DNA from: Pantoea alhagi
GTDB taxonomy: Bacteria; Pseudomonadota; Gammaproteobacteria; Enterobacterales; Enterobacteriaceae
NCBI RefSeq assembly: GCF_002101395.1
Contig: NZ_CP019706.1
Location: 3,100,001-3,164,000 of the forward strand
Length of the DNA stretch: 64,000 nt
Direction: 5' to 3'
Shown here: piece after piece, positions 46,562 through 54,554 of the stretch
Layout of the letters: every line of letters starts with the position of its first letter
How positions within the stretch are numbered: the first letter of the stretch is position 1
The notes under the pieces: model-generated
Database searches by the model: none
What the model was told of the DNA's origin: nothing
What the model saw: the letters and a program-made list of their open reading frames with translations, nothing else
Position numbers and translations under genes: made by a program

Positions 46562-46996
46562 TTTGTTTACCGGGGGCGTGGTAAGTATTAACGTGTTGGT
46601 TGTTTTGTAAGCAATGCGTTGTTTTGATACAAGCTTTCAACAAGGAACGTTTTATGAATACGGAATTACAATTTGCCATTTCGCCGGTACAGCTGGCGGG
46701 CGTGCTGGATTATCACACGGTGTCGGAGGCGGATGCACTCAGCAATCGACTGCTGGGCGGGCTTGAGCTGGCGCTGGGAACCGTAGAGCTGATGGGAGCG
46801 ACGGCCCTGTGCCTGGCTCCCGATCCCACTCTGTTAACTAAAGCGGCCTGTGTCGTTACCGGCACCCACAGTCTGGACAGTATCAACGCCGCAGCAAACC
46901 GTATCCTGACAGGATATGATACCCGCACGGCAACGTTTCAACTCACCGAAAAGCTGGCTAAAGAGGCTGGCGCCAGCGACAGCACGGCCATGTATA
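46562..46996 (+). repeat. Direct repeat copy 2: toxin promoter region and N-terminal half
   Basis: The second copy of the leader and first about 115 toxin codons, nearly identical to 45003-45437. The match becomes much weaker right after the codons for AMYIGLT, which is a sharp boundary. Confidence 0.9.
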
Positions 46997-47469
46997 TCGG
47001 TTTGACCGCTGATATAGGCGTCCCGTCAGCGGCAGGGCTGGCATGGGGCGTGTCGCGGATCAAATATGTTCGGGCGGGAACGCCGAAGATAGAGCATGAA
47101 GGCATAAAGAAAATCGGCGGGCATACCATCAGGAAGCACGTTGCAAAAACTGATGAAGAACTGCTGGCGCGCCTGGCGCAAAGTCCAGGCCTCAAAGCTG
47201 CTACGACATTTGAGAGTTTACAGCAGGCTGAAAAGGTTATCACCGCCGCATTGCGGGCTAACCGCTTTAAAATTATTCGTTGGGCTAATACTACTCGCGG
47301 CGATAACACGCTGGAAATATTTTGGGACGCAGGCACAAAAGTAGGCTATGGATTCCGACAGGGTAGCAAAATTAAGTGGCCCGTTAACCAGGTCAAAGTT
47401 GTGCTCAAACGGGAGGAATTCCGGGGCATGCCTTATTTTATTTTAACAGCGTACCCGGAGCTACTATGA
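46654..47469 (+). CDS. RNase A-like (CdiA-CT family) toxin, cassette 2
   Basis: A 271-residue paralogue of the cassette 1 toxin. Residues 1-117 are the same except Ile47 to Met. The linker is four residues shorter, and the C-terminal toxin domain is clearly diverged (for example RANRFKIIRWANTTRGDNTL). The proposed catalytic residues are kept: H162, R173, T265 and Y267. The start at 46654 is chosen for its identical ribosome site; a longer reading from 46600 is rejected. The same N-terminal carrier with a variable toxin end is the pattern of polymorphic toxins. Confidence 0.84.
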   Translation: MNTELQFAISPVQLAGVLDYHTVSEADALSNRLLGGLELALGTVELMGATALCLAPDPTLLTKAACVVTGTHSLDSINAAANRILTGYDTRTATFQLTEKLAKEAGASDSTAMYIGLTADIGVPSAAGLAWGVSRIKYVRAGTPKIEHEGIKKIGGHTIRKHVAKTDEELLARLAQSPGLKAATTFESLQQAEKVITAALRANRFKIIRWANTTRGDNTLEIFWDAGTKVGYGFRQGSKIKWPVNQVKVVLKREEFRGMPYFILTAYPELL

Positions 47470-47780
47470 ACAGATTACAAAGATGGCGGCTACGTCGTAA
47501 ATACTCATTGCTGGGAACTATGATTCGCGTTTTTTTCGGTCAGGATTTCGATATATTCGGTGAAACGGTTGAAGAGATCATGCATAGCTATCGGTACGAT
47601 CACCAGAATCCCGATGTTGTAAGCGGCCTGAAAAACGAAATCAGCGAAATGCTTAAAACCGAGGACGACAGCGAGCTGGTAGCCCACATGGAGCTACTGG
47701 CTGAAAATCAGTTTGATCCCGAACTCTGGGGCGAAACGTGGCGCAGCTTCCTGCTGCGTGTGCTGGCGGTGCTGGAATAG
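47466..47780 (+). CDS. Putative immunity protein for toxin 2
   Basis: A 104-residue protein starting MNRLQRWRLRRKYSLLGTMI and ending WGETWRSFLLRVLAVLE. It is a paralogue of immunity 1 with a divergent acidic middle (KNEISEMLKTEDDSELVAH). It overlaps its toxin by 4 bases. No known domain is recognised. Confidence 0.75.
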   Translation: MNRLQRWRLRRKYSLLGTMIRVFFGQDFDIFGETVEEIMHSYRYDHQNPDVVSGLKNEISEMLKTEDDSELVAHMELLAENQFDPELWGETWRSFLLRVLAVLE

Positions 47781-48043
47781 CCTGTCGGCGAAAAAATTTA
47801 TTAGCCTGCGCAAGCGGGCTTTTTTTATGCGCGCAATACAGTTTATCCTCGCGCGCGCGCGTTTACGCGACGCCTAATGCAATTCTGGCAATCCCGGAAA
47901 ATTTATCCTCGCGCGCGCGTTTACCGCCGCCGCGCAGCCGGAACGACTTCAGGCGCGTACTTTCGTCGGCGATCACGGTGCCGAACGGCCAGCGATCGCC
48001 CAGGGTTTCAACGAGCCAAACCAGATTGTCATAATTGATGGTG
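47781..48043. repeat. Inter-cassette repeat unit B with helicase fragment
   Basis: A near-exact copy of unit A. It has the terminator, two CG-tract blocks and the - strand helicase motif II piece. The first CG tract is (CG)6 here and (CG)5 in unit A. The copy stops inside the helicase piece after CAGATTGTCATAAT and joins directly to a toxin C-terminal segment, so the recombination endpoint is visible at about 48034-48044. Confidence 0.8.
47803..47829 (+). terminator. Cassette 2 terminator
   Basis: The same AGCCTGC / GCGGGCT hairpin and T-run as after cassette 1, placed after immunity gene 2. Confidence 0.75.
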
Positions 48044-48422
48044 CGGAGCATGAAGGAATAAAGAAATTGGTGGGCATACCATCAGGAAGCATGTTGCAAA
48101 AACTGATGAAGAACTGCTGGCGCGCCTGGCGCAAAGTCCAGACCTCAAAGCTGCTACAATATTTGAAAGTTTGCAGCAGGCTGAAAAGTTTATCAGCGCC
48201 GGATTGCGAGCTAACCGCTTTAAAATTATTCGCTGGGCTAATTTCGGGACAAACAAAAAAGACCTTGTAATAATTTGGGACGCAGGAACAAAGGTAGGTT
48301 ATGGATTTCGACAGGGTAGCAAAATTAAATGGCCCGTTAATCATGTCAAAATAGTGCTGAAATTGCAGGAATATCGAAGAATGCCGTATTATATCGTAAC
48401 AGCATACCCAGAGCTACTATGA
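48044..48422 (+). pseudogene. Headless, frameshifted RNase A-like toxin fragment, cassette 3
   Basis: The segment has no N-terminal domain and no start codon context. It begins with EHEGIKK in one frame. One base is missing in an A-run near 48064-48067 relative to cassette 2, after which HTIRKHVAKTDEELL-like sequence and QQAEKFISAGLRANRFKII read in another frame to VTAYPELL. His, Arg, Thr and Tyr residues of the active site are still encoded. It is probably silent and may act as a donor for recombination into the expressed copies. Confidence 0.75.
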
Positions 48423-48736
48423 AAAGTTTTATTAAAGCGCTTCACGTCTGGCGCATAAAAAGACGGTACGCATTTACGGGCATCCTGTTACAAGCATATT
48501 TTTTTGATGATTTCGATATTTATGGCGATACGGTGGAAGAGATAGTCGCCAGTTATCGGGAGTGCTACAAGGATAATTATAATCTGCTCCGGGCTGAAGT
48601 TGAGGAATTACTGTTGCTCCCGGATAGCGAGCTAGCGGAACGCATGGCGCTGCTGGCTGAAAATCAGTTTGATCCCGAACTGTGGGGCGAAACGTGGCGC
48701 AGCTTCCTGCTGCGTGTACTGGCGGCGCTGGAATAG
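48419..48736 (+). CDS. Putative orphan immunity protein, cassette 3
   Basis: A 105-residue intact ORF starting MKSFIKALHVWRIKRRYAFTG and ending WGETWRSFLLRVLAALE. It is a clear paralogue of the other two immunity proteins and is most divergent in the N-terminus and middle. It overlaps the end of the toxin fragment by 4 bases. Because its toxin lacks a start, expression would need read-through from cassette 2 or an unseen promoter. It could protect against a toxin made by related strains. Confidence 0.7.
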   Translation: MKSFIKALHVWRIKRRYAFTGILLQAYFFDDFDIYGDTVEEIVASYRECYKDNYNLLRAEVEELLLLPDSELAERMALLAENQFDPELWGETWRSFLLRVLAALE

Positions 48737-49051
48737 ACCATCGGCGAAACGATTATAAGCCTGCGCAAGCGCTGAGGGAGCCCGGTAATGGGCGGGTAAT
48801 TAGCCCCGTTCCACCAGTACCGGAAAAGCGTTTTTTTGTGAAAAATTTAATCATGTTGTTAACGATTGGGTATTAATTATTTTGCTAAAGATAAAATATT
48901 TCTCAGCATTCTGGCCGGGTCGCGCTTTATGCTTACTCGATTTAAATATCAACATTTCGCAAAAATAATCCTCGACACCTCTTTTAAGCATCCCCATACA
49001 TATTAAAGCCCCCGATAATAGCGGAGGCTTTTTATCACTTAGCCGTTTTTA
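48737..49051. other. Gene-free right edge of the toxin island
   Basis: The first bases continue the cassette 3 end, with a disrupted version of the cassette terminator (GCCTGCGCAAGCG without the matching arm and T-run). The sequence is then AT-rich and has no convincing ORF. It ends in the terminator hairpin of the ydeP-like gene. Confidence 0.5.
49006..49032 (-). terminator. ydeP terminator
   Basis: AAAGCCTCCG / CGGGGGCTTT imperfect hairpin on the - strand, 20 bases after the ydeP stop, with Ts on both sides. Confidence 0.65.
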
Positions 49052-51376
49052 TCAGCGCAGAGCACCGGATGTTTCTACCGGCATTTCGCACGGTTCCATC
49101 TCAATAGGAATGCTTTTATATGCCGGAATGCCGCTTGCGGTATCGTGGCTGTCAAGCGGGACCATCACGTTGGCTTCCGGATAGTAGGCGCCCGCTGAGC
49201 CGCCTGCCATATCCAGCACCACGATAGTCAGATTATCCATACGGCGATCGGTGCGTTTACCCTCGGGATCCAGCGCAATAATATTTACCTTATCACCCAC
49301 CCGCAGCTGACGTTTTTCCGCCTCGTCCGCATTGATAAACAGCACGTCGCGCCGTCCGGTCACGCCGCGATAGCGATCGTTCAGGCCATACAGCGTGGTG
49401 TTGTACTGATCGTGGCTACGCAACGTCGTCAGCACCAGGTCGTGACATTTCAGCGAGCGCGGATCCTCATTAATTCCTTCCATAACCTTAAACTGGGCCC
49501 GGCCTGAGGGCGTGTTCCATTCCCGTTCGGAGGCCGCATTGCGCAGACGGAAGCCGCCTGGCTGCAGAATACGACGGTTGTAATCTTTGAAAGCGGGGAA
49601 AACGGCTTCAATTGCCGCGCGAATAAAGCTGTAATCCCCAACCATCTGGTCCCAGTTGACTTTGGTATTGGGCAATGTCGCCTTAGCCAGCCCGGCGACA
49701 ATCGCCGGCTCTGATTTCAGCCAGGGCGAAGCGGGCTTTAACATACCGCGCGAGGCATGAACCATCGACATGGAATCTTCCACGGTAATGCTTTGTTCCC
49801 CGGACGCCTGCACATCCAGCTCGGTACGGCCCAGTACCGGCAAAATGTAGTTATGCTTGCCTAATAGCAGATGTGAACGGTTTAATTTAGTGGCCATATG
49901 CACCACCAGATCCAGATTACGCATCGCGGTAAACGTCACGTTGGGATCGGACATCGCCTCCGCCAGGTTACCGCCGAGGCAGAGCAACGCTTTTGCTTTG
50001 CCATCGCGCATCGCCTGTATGGCAGCGACTGCGCCATGACCATGATGCTGCGGCGGCTTAAAACCGAACACTTTCTCAATACTGTCGAGCAGCTCCTGTG
50101 AGGGAATTTCAGTAATGCCTACGGTGCGGTCGCCCTGTACGTTGGAATGGCCGCGTAGCGGACAAATCCCGGCACCGCGCTTGCCGATATTGCCGCGCAT
50201 CAGCAGCAGGTTAGCAATTTGCTGTACGTTCTGGGTGCCATACTGATGCTGAGTGATGCCCATACCGTAACAAATAATGGTTTTTTCTGATGTGGCATAC
50301 AGGCGGGCAATATTCAGGATCTCCTTATAATCCATACCGGAAACCTTCAGGATATGCGACCATTCGGTCGCTTCCAGATCCTGCTTCAGCGCTTCGAAGC
50401 CTTCCGTGTGTTCGCGGATAAATTCCTCATCAATAACGCCTGGCTGGCCCTCTTTTAGCGCACGCTCATGCATCGCCAGCAGCGCTTTCATCACGCCTTT
50501 TAACATTGCCGCATCGCCGCCAACGCGAACTTTATAGTAAGTGGAGGCCAGCGTGGTAGAGCCGAGCGACAGCATTTCAATCGGGCTTTGCGGCGACGTA
50601 AAGCGCTCCAGTCCACGCTCGCGCAGCGGGTTAATTGCCACAATGGTTGCGCCGCGTTTAGAGACTTCGCGCAGCGTTCCCAGCATACGTGGATGATTGG
50701 TGCCGGGGTTATGGCCGATGCAGAGCACCAGATCGCAATGATCGAAATCTTCCAGCTCAACCGTGCCTTTGCCGACGCCAATCGACTGCGGCAGGCCGAC
50801 GCTGGTGGGCTCATGACACATGTTCGAGCAGTCCGGGAAATTATTGGTGCCATATTCCCGCGCAAAGAGCTGATAGAGAAAAGCCGCCTCGTTGGAGGCA
50901 CGTCCGGAGGTGTAAAATTCGACGCTGTCCGGATCGCTATAGCTTTGCAATCTCTCACCTATTTCACGAAACGCAGTTTCCCACTCAATGGGCTGATAGG
51001 TATCGCTGGCGGCATCATATTTCATGGGATGCGTCAGGCGGCCTTCGCCTTCCAGTTCAAATGCGCTGCGCTGCCACAGTTCACTTACCGTATGCGCGGC
51101 AAAGAATTCTGGCGTAGTGCGTTTGCTGGTGGCTTCCCAGGATACCGCTTTAGCACCATTTTCACAAAACTCAAAAGATGAGGCGTGACGTGGATCGGGC
51201 CAGGCGCAGCCGGGGCAGTCGAAGCCTTGCGGCTGGTTGACTTTAAACAGCGCGATAACGTCCTGCTTCACTGACATCTGCCCGCGCAATGCATCGGCAA
51301 CGGCCTTAAGCGCGCCCCAGCCGCCAGCCGATCCGCCGTAGGGAGCAATACCAATAGTGCGATTTTTATGTTTCAT
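49052..51376 (-). CDS. ydeP: FdhF/YdeP-family molybdopterin oxidoreductase
   Basis: A 774-residue soluble protein of the molybdopterin oxidoreductase superfamily. The N-terminus has GFDCPGCAWPDP, a short Cys-x2-Cys typical of the YdeP subgroup. VEFYTSGRASNEAAFLYQ, FPDCSNMCHEPTSVGLPQS, CIGHNPGTNHPRM and MRGNIGKRGAGICPLRGHSN are cofactor-binding blocks. The C-terminal molybdopterin dinucleotide domain includes LTTLRSHDQYNTTLYG. In E. coli YdeP is linked to acid resistance; its substrate is unknown. No signal peptide is seen. In E. coli sbcB and dacD are adjacent, so this gene is part of what separates them here. Confidence 0.88.
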   Translation of the reverse strand: MKHKNRTIGIAPYGGSAGGWGALKAVADALRGQMSVKQDVIALFKVNQPQGFDCPGCAWPDPRHASSFEFCENGAKAVSWEATSKRTTPEFFAAHTVSELWQRSAFELEGEGRLTHPMKYDAASDTYQPIEWETAFREIGERLQSYSDPDSVEFYTSGRASNEAAFLYQLFAREYGTNNFPDCSNMCHEPTSVGLPQSIGVGKGTVELEDFDHCDLVLCIGHNPGTNHPRMLGTLREVSKRGATIVAINPLRERGLERFTSPQSPIEMLSLGSTTLASTYYKVRVGGDAAMLKGVMKALLAMHERALKEGQPGVIDEEFIREHTEGFEALKQDLEATEWSHILKVSGMDYKEILNIARLYATSEKTIICYGMGITQHQYGTQNVQQIANLLLMRGNIGKRGAGICPLRGHSNVQGDRTVGITEIPSQELLDSIEKVFGFKPPQHHGHGAVAAIQAMRDGKAKALLCLGGNLAEAMSDPNVTFTAMRNLDLVVHMATKLNRSHLLLGKHNYILPVLGRTELDVQASGEQSITVEDSMSMVHASRGMLKPASPWLKSEPAIVAGLAKATLPNTKVNWDQMVGDYSFIRAAIEAVFPAFKDYNRRILQPGGFRLRNAASEREWNTPSGRAQFKVMEGINEDPRSLKCHDLVLTTLRSHDQYNTTLYGLNDRYRGVTGRRDVLFINADEAEKRQLRVGDKVNIIALDPEGKRTDRRMDNLTIVVLDMAGGSAGAYYPEANVMVPLDSHDTASGIPAYKSIPIEMEPCEMPVETSGALR

Positions 51377-51561
51377 AAATTTCTGTGTTCTGTTGTGGAA
51401 CTGTGATTAAAGAATAGAACACGTCAGCAAAGTAGCTGAAAAAGCGGGCGCTAATTGCTTTCGAAATATTACAAAGGCGGCAGGAAAGAAAGAGGCGATA
51501 AATTGCGTAATGATTAAAGTGTGCTAAACATTAAGAGTAAATATCTGAACAGGAGGTTATG

Positions 51562-51789
51562 ATGAAAAAGACAGCATTATTAGCATTTGCATTTGCTGCG
51601 GCCCTGCCATTAGCGGGATGTTCCAGCAGCAACTACACCATCCATACTAACGATGGACGGACAATTGTCAGTGATGGCAAACCCAAAGAGGACAATGCTA
51701 CCGGCCTGATTAAGTATAAAGACGCCAACGGAAATGAGCAGCAGATCAACCGTTCTGACGTTAAATCAATGACCGAAATCCCGCACTAA
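51562..51789 (+). CDS. Small YgdI/YgdR-type lipoprotein (DUF903)
   Basis: A 75-residue protein with a lipoprotein signal peptide (MKKTALLAFAFAAALPLAGC), lipobox LAGC. The mature part SNYTIHTNDGRTIVSDGKP and YKDANGNEQQINRSDV is the SH3-like DUF903 domain of YgdI/YgdR. The start at 51562 is 5 bases from AGGAGG; ATG 51559 is too close. Its function is unknown. Confidence 0.85.
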   Translation: MKKTALLAFAFAAALPLAGCSSSNYTIHTNDGRTIVSDGKPKEDNATGLIKYKDANGNEQQINRSDVKSMTEIPH

Positions 51790-51815
51790 TTTCCTCAGCG
51801 AATGTTAAGCAGGTG

Positions 51816-51839
51816 AGCCACCGTCAGGTGGCTTTTTTA
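51816..51839 (+). terminator. Lipoprotein gene terminator
   Basis: AGCCACC / GGTGGCT hairpin with a short loop and T6, 26 bases after the stop codon. Confidence 0.82.
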
Positions 51840-52016
51840 TTATTGAACGTCAGCGGCTAAGGTGGGCGAATAATACGCTGAAGAAAAACGGTGCAATAAC
51901 CCGCAGATGGACCGATGCTAAATACATAATTATTTGCAATTTATTCAGAAAAATCACCGCTTAATCCCGTACAACAACGCCCTGGTTAAATTCATGTTTT
52001 GATTGAGGGTGTTCTG

Positions 52017-53180
52017 TTGAAAAGGCGTCAGTTTGCAACTCTTACCGGTTTTCTGTTTTTAGCATTTCAGGCCCATGCGGCTTCGATCTCTTTTCCGCTT
52101 ACGCCGCCGCCGGTGGATGCTGCATCCTGGGTATTAATGGACGCTACTACCGGGCAAATACTGACCGAAGGCAATGCTGATGAACAGCGCAATCCTGCCA
52201 GTCTGACCAAGCTGATGACCGGCTATGTGGTCGATCGCGCTATCGATCAGCATCGCATCAGCCGGGACGATAAGGTGACCATTGGTCAGGATGCGTGGGG
52301 CGCCGGAAATCCGGTATTTAAAGGATCTTCGCTGATGTTCCTCAAGCCGGGCGAACAGGTTACGGTACGCGATCTGAGTCGTGGCGTGATCATCGATTCC
52401 GGCAACGATGCCTGCGTCGCGCTGGCCGATTATGTTGCCGGTAGCCAGGACGCCTTTGTCAAAATGATGAATGACTATGCGGCGAAGCTGGGGCTGACGC
52501 ACACCCATTTTGAAACCGTTCACGGACTGGATGCGCCAGGCCAGCATACCACCGCCCGCGATCTGGCCGTGCTTTCGCGCGCCATCATCAATGGCGAGCC
52601 CGATTTCTATCAGATGTACAGCGAGAAATCGCTTACCTGGAACGGCATCACTCAGCAGAACCGTAACGGGCTGCTGTGGGATAAAAACCTGCATGTCGAT
52701 GGCCTGAAAACCGGTCATACCGAAAGCGCCGGTTTTAACCTGATCGCCTCCAGCCTGGAGGGCCGTCACCGGCTGATCGCCGTCATCATGGGGGGTAAAA
52801 GCGCTAAAGGCCGTGAGGAGCAGGCGCGGAAACTGCTGATTTGGGGCAACAGCAATTTTGATACCGTGCAGCTGTTTCATGCTGGCAAAGCACTGGGCAA
52901 AGAGACAGTCTGGTATGGCAACCCGCATCAGGTAGAAGTAGGCACCGCCGGGGATATTTATCTGTCGGTACCGCGTAGCGCGATAGAGAGCATCAAAGCG
53001 AAATATGTTATCGATCGCAAAGATCTTGAAGCGCCGCTAAAACAGGGGGAGAAGGTCGGCATGATTCAGGTGATCGACAAAGATCAGGTGCTGGCCAGCT
53101 ATCCGCTAATGACATTGAATAAGGTGGAAGAGGGCGGTATCGTGACCAAAATCAGTGATTATCTCAGGCAGAAATTTTAA
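52017..53180 (+). CDS. dacD: D-alanyl-D-alanine carboxypeptidase DacD (PBP6b)
   Basis: About 387 residues. A signal peptide (residues about 1-21, ending AHAAS) precedes the peptidase S11 domain. NPASLTKLMTGYVVD has the SxxK catalytic Ser and Lys, IDSGNDACVALADY the SGN motif and VDGLKTGHTESAGF the KTG motif. The C-terminal domain ends in an amphipathic helix (VTKISDYLRQKF) for membrane attachment. It trims the terminal D-Ala of peptidoglycan pentapeptides. The start is taken as TTG 52017 because GAGGG lies 6 bases upstream; TTG 51999 is the longer option. Confidence 0.92.
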   Translation: MKRRQFATLTGFLFLAFQAHAASISFPLTPPPVDAASWVLMDATTGQILTEGNADEQRNPASLTKLMTGYVVDRAIDQHRISRDDKVTIGQDAWGAGNPVFKGSSLMFLKPGEQVTVRDLSRGVIIDSGNDACVALADYVAGSQDAFVKMMNDYAAKLGLTHTHFETVHGLDAPGQHTTARDLAVLSRAIINGEPDFYQMYSEKSLTWNGITQQNRNGLLWDKNLHVDGLKTGHTESAGFNLIASSLEGRHRLIAVIMGGKSAKGREEQARKLLIWGNSNFDTVQLFHAGKALGKETVWYGNPHQVEVGTAGDIYLSVPRSAIESIKAKYVIDRKDLEAPLKQGEKVGMIQVIDKDQVLASYPLMTLNKVEEGGIVTKISDYLRQKF

Positions 53181-53185
53181 CCGGC

Positions 53186-53217
53186 AGGCAGAGGCGAGCT
53201 CTCGCCTCTGCCCTGTT
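53186..53217 (+). terminator. dacD terminator
   Basis: GCAGAGGCGAG / CTCGCCTCTGC perfect inverted repeat followed by CCTGTTTTGTT, just after the dacD stop codon. Confidence 0.82.
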
Positions 53218-53273
53218 TTGTTAACCCTGAATCTGCCTGTTTTCCTTTTCTCGTTTTTCCTTTGTCATCCCTC

Positions 53274-53304
53274 TTGACCCTGACGCCACGTCAGCCTTTA
53301 TCCT
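53274..53304 (+). promoter_or_regulatory. MerR-type promoter with long spacer and central palindrome
   Basis: TTGACC (53274-53279) and TATCCT (53299-53304) or TTATCC one base earlier are separated by 18-19 bases. The spacer contains the perfect palindrome CTGACG-CCA-CGTCAG (53280-53294). Promoters activated by MerR-family proteins have such over-long spacers with the operator inside. It lies right before the MerR gene, so autoregulation is likely. Confidence 0.65.
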
Positions 53305-53331
53305 TGGTTAACGTTGAGCAAGGAGAGAGTC

Positions 53332-54369
53332 ATGTTATTGCAGGCAGGTGAACTGGCCCGACGCACGGGCGTAACGGTACGTACGCTGCACTATTACCAC
53401 AGCATCGGGCTACTGGTGCCGTCGTCGCGCAGCGAGGCAGGCTATCGACTGTACAACCATGACGATATCCGTCGTCTGCATCAGATTCAGGCGTTAAAAC
53501 GCCTTGGTGTGCCGCTGGCGGAAATCGATCCGCTGCTGAGCGATGGCGCACTCTCTTTACCGCAGGTGCTGACTCAACAGATAGAGGCGCTCGATCGCCA
53601 GCTGACACAGATGCAACAGCTGCGGCAGCGGCTGGGACAGCTACATCAGCAGCTCTCCCGGGGCGGCGAACCCGAGCTGACGGACTGGCTAACAACGTTA
53701 GAGATGATGACCATGTACGATAACTATTTTACGGCGGAAGAGTTAACGCAGCTGCCTTTTTACCAGGCGGATGCGCAGCGAGAGGCGGAGTGGCAGCAGC
53801 TGGTACAAAAGCTGCTGGAGCTACAGGAGATCGGCATTGCGCCGCAGGAGCCGCAGGCTCAGGCGCTGGCACGTCGCTGGATGCAGATGCTGGAGCACGA
53901 TACCGCACAGAATCCCGCTTTCCTGCAGCGTCTGACCACCATGCATCTCAATGAACCAGCGATGCAGCAGCAAACCGGGATCACCCCTGCGATGCTGGAC
54001 TACGTTACGCGCGCCTTCGCGGAAAGCAAGCTGGCTATTTTCCGGCGCTATCTTGATGAACAGGAGTACGCTTTTGTACGGGCGCACTACTTTGATCGCA
54101 TGCAGGAGTGGCCAGCGTTGATTAGCCGACTGCGCGAAGCGATGATGCGCGGCGTCGCACCGGAAGCGGAGGAGGCGCGGGCGCTCGGTGCGCACTGGCT
54201 GGCGCTGTTTCGCTCTTATGCCAGCGATAACCCACAGACGCAAAATAAAATCCGTCAGGCGATGCAGCAGGAGCCGCAGCTGATGGAAGGGACCTGGCTT
54301 ACGCCCGATCTGCTGCAATATTTGCAGGCGGCAGTAACGGCTCATATGGCACCGGGCACAGAGCGGTAA
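53332..54369 (+). CDS. MerR-family regulator with two TipAS-like domains
   Basis: A 345-residue regulator. The N-terminal MerR HTH (AGELARRTGVTVRTLHYYHSIG, YRLYNHDDIRRLHQIQALK) is followed by a Gln-rich coiled coil at about residues 85-112. The C-terminal part has two similar helical units: EWQQLVQKLLELQ with ARRWMQML and NP, then EWPALISRLREAM with GAHWLALF and NP. Each resembles the TipAS ligand-binding domain. The ligand may be a small amphipathic molecule or antibiotic; this is inference. No target gene other than itself is evident. In E. coli sbmC occupies this place. Confidence 0.82.
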   Translation: MLLQAGELARRTGVTVRTLHYYHSIGLLVPSSRSEAGYRLYNHDDIRRLHQIQALKRLGVPLAEIDPLLSDGALSLPQVLTQQIEALDRQLTQMQQLRQRLGQLHQQLSRGGEPELTDWLTTLEMMTMYDNYFTAEELTQLPFYQADAQREAEWQQLVQKLLELQEIGIAPQEPQAQALARRWMQMLEHDTAQNPAFLQRLTTMHLNEPAMQQQTGITPAMLDYVTRAFAESKLAIFRRYLDEQEYAFVRAHYFDRMQEWPALISRLREAMMRGVAPEAEEARALGAHWLALFRSYASDNPQTQNKIRQAMQQEPQLMEGTWLTPDLLQYLQAAVTAHMAPGTER

Positions 54370-54554
54370 TAATGGTACGCACCTGACGCGATCTACCGCG
54401 TCGGGTGTATCAATATTTCACCCGCTGCGTTAATAACTCTTTTCCTGAATGTAAAATCAAGTTAAGGATCAGCAAAATACAGACGAAAGTCTCATCCTGA
54501 TGGTGTCGCCAGGTTATGATAACCTTCTGTTTTTTATTACCCTGGAGACTGTGC

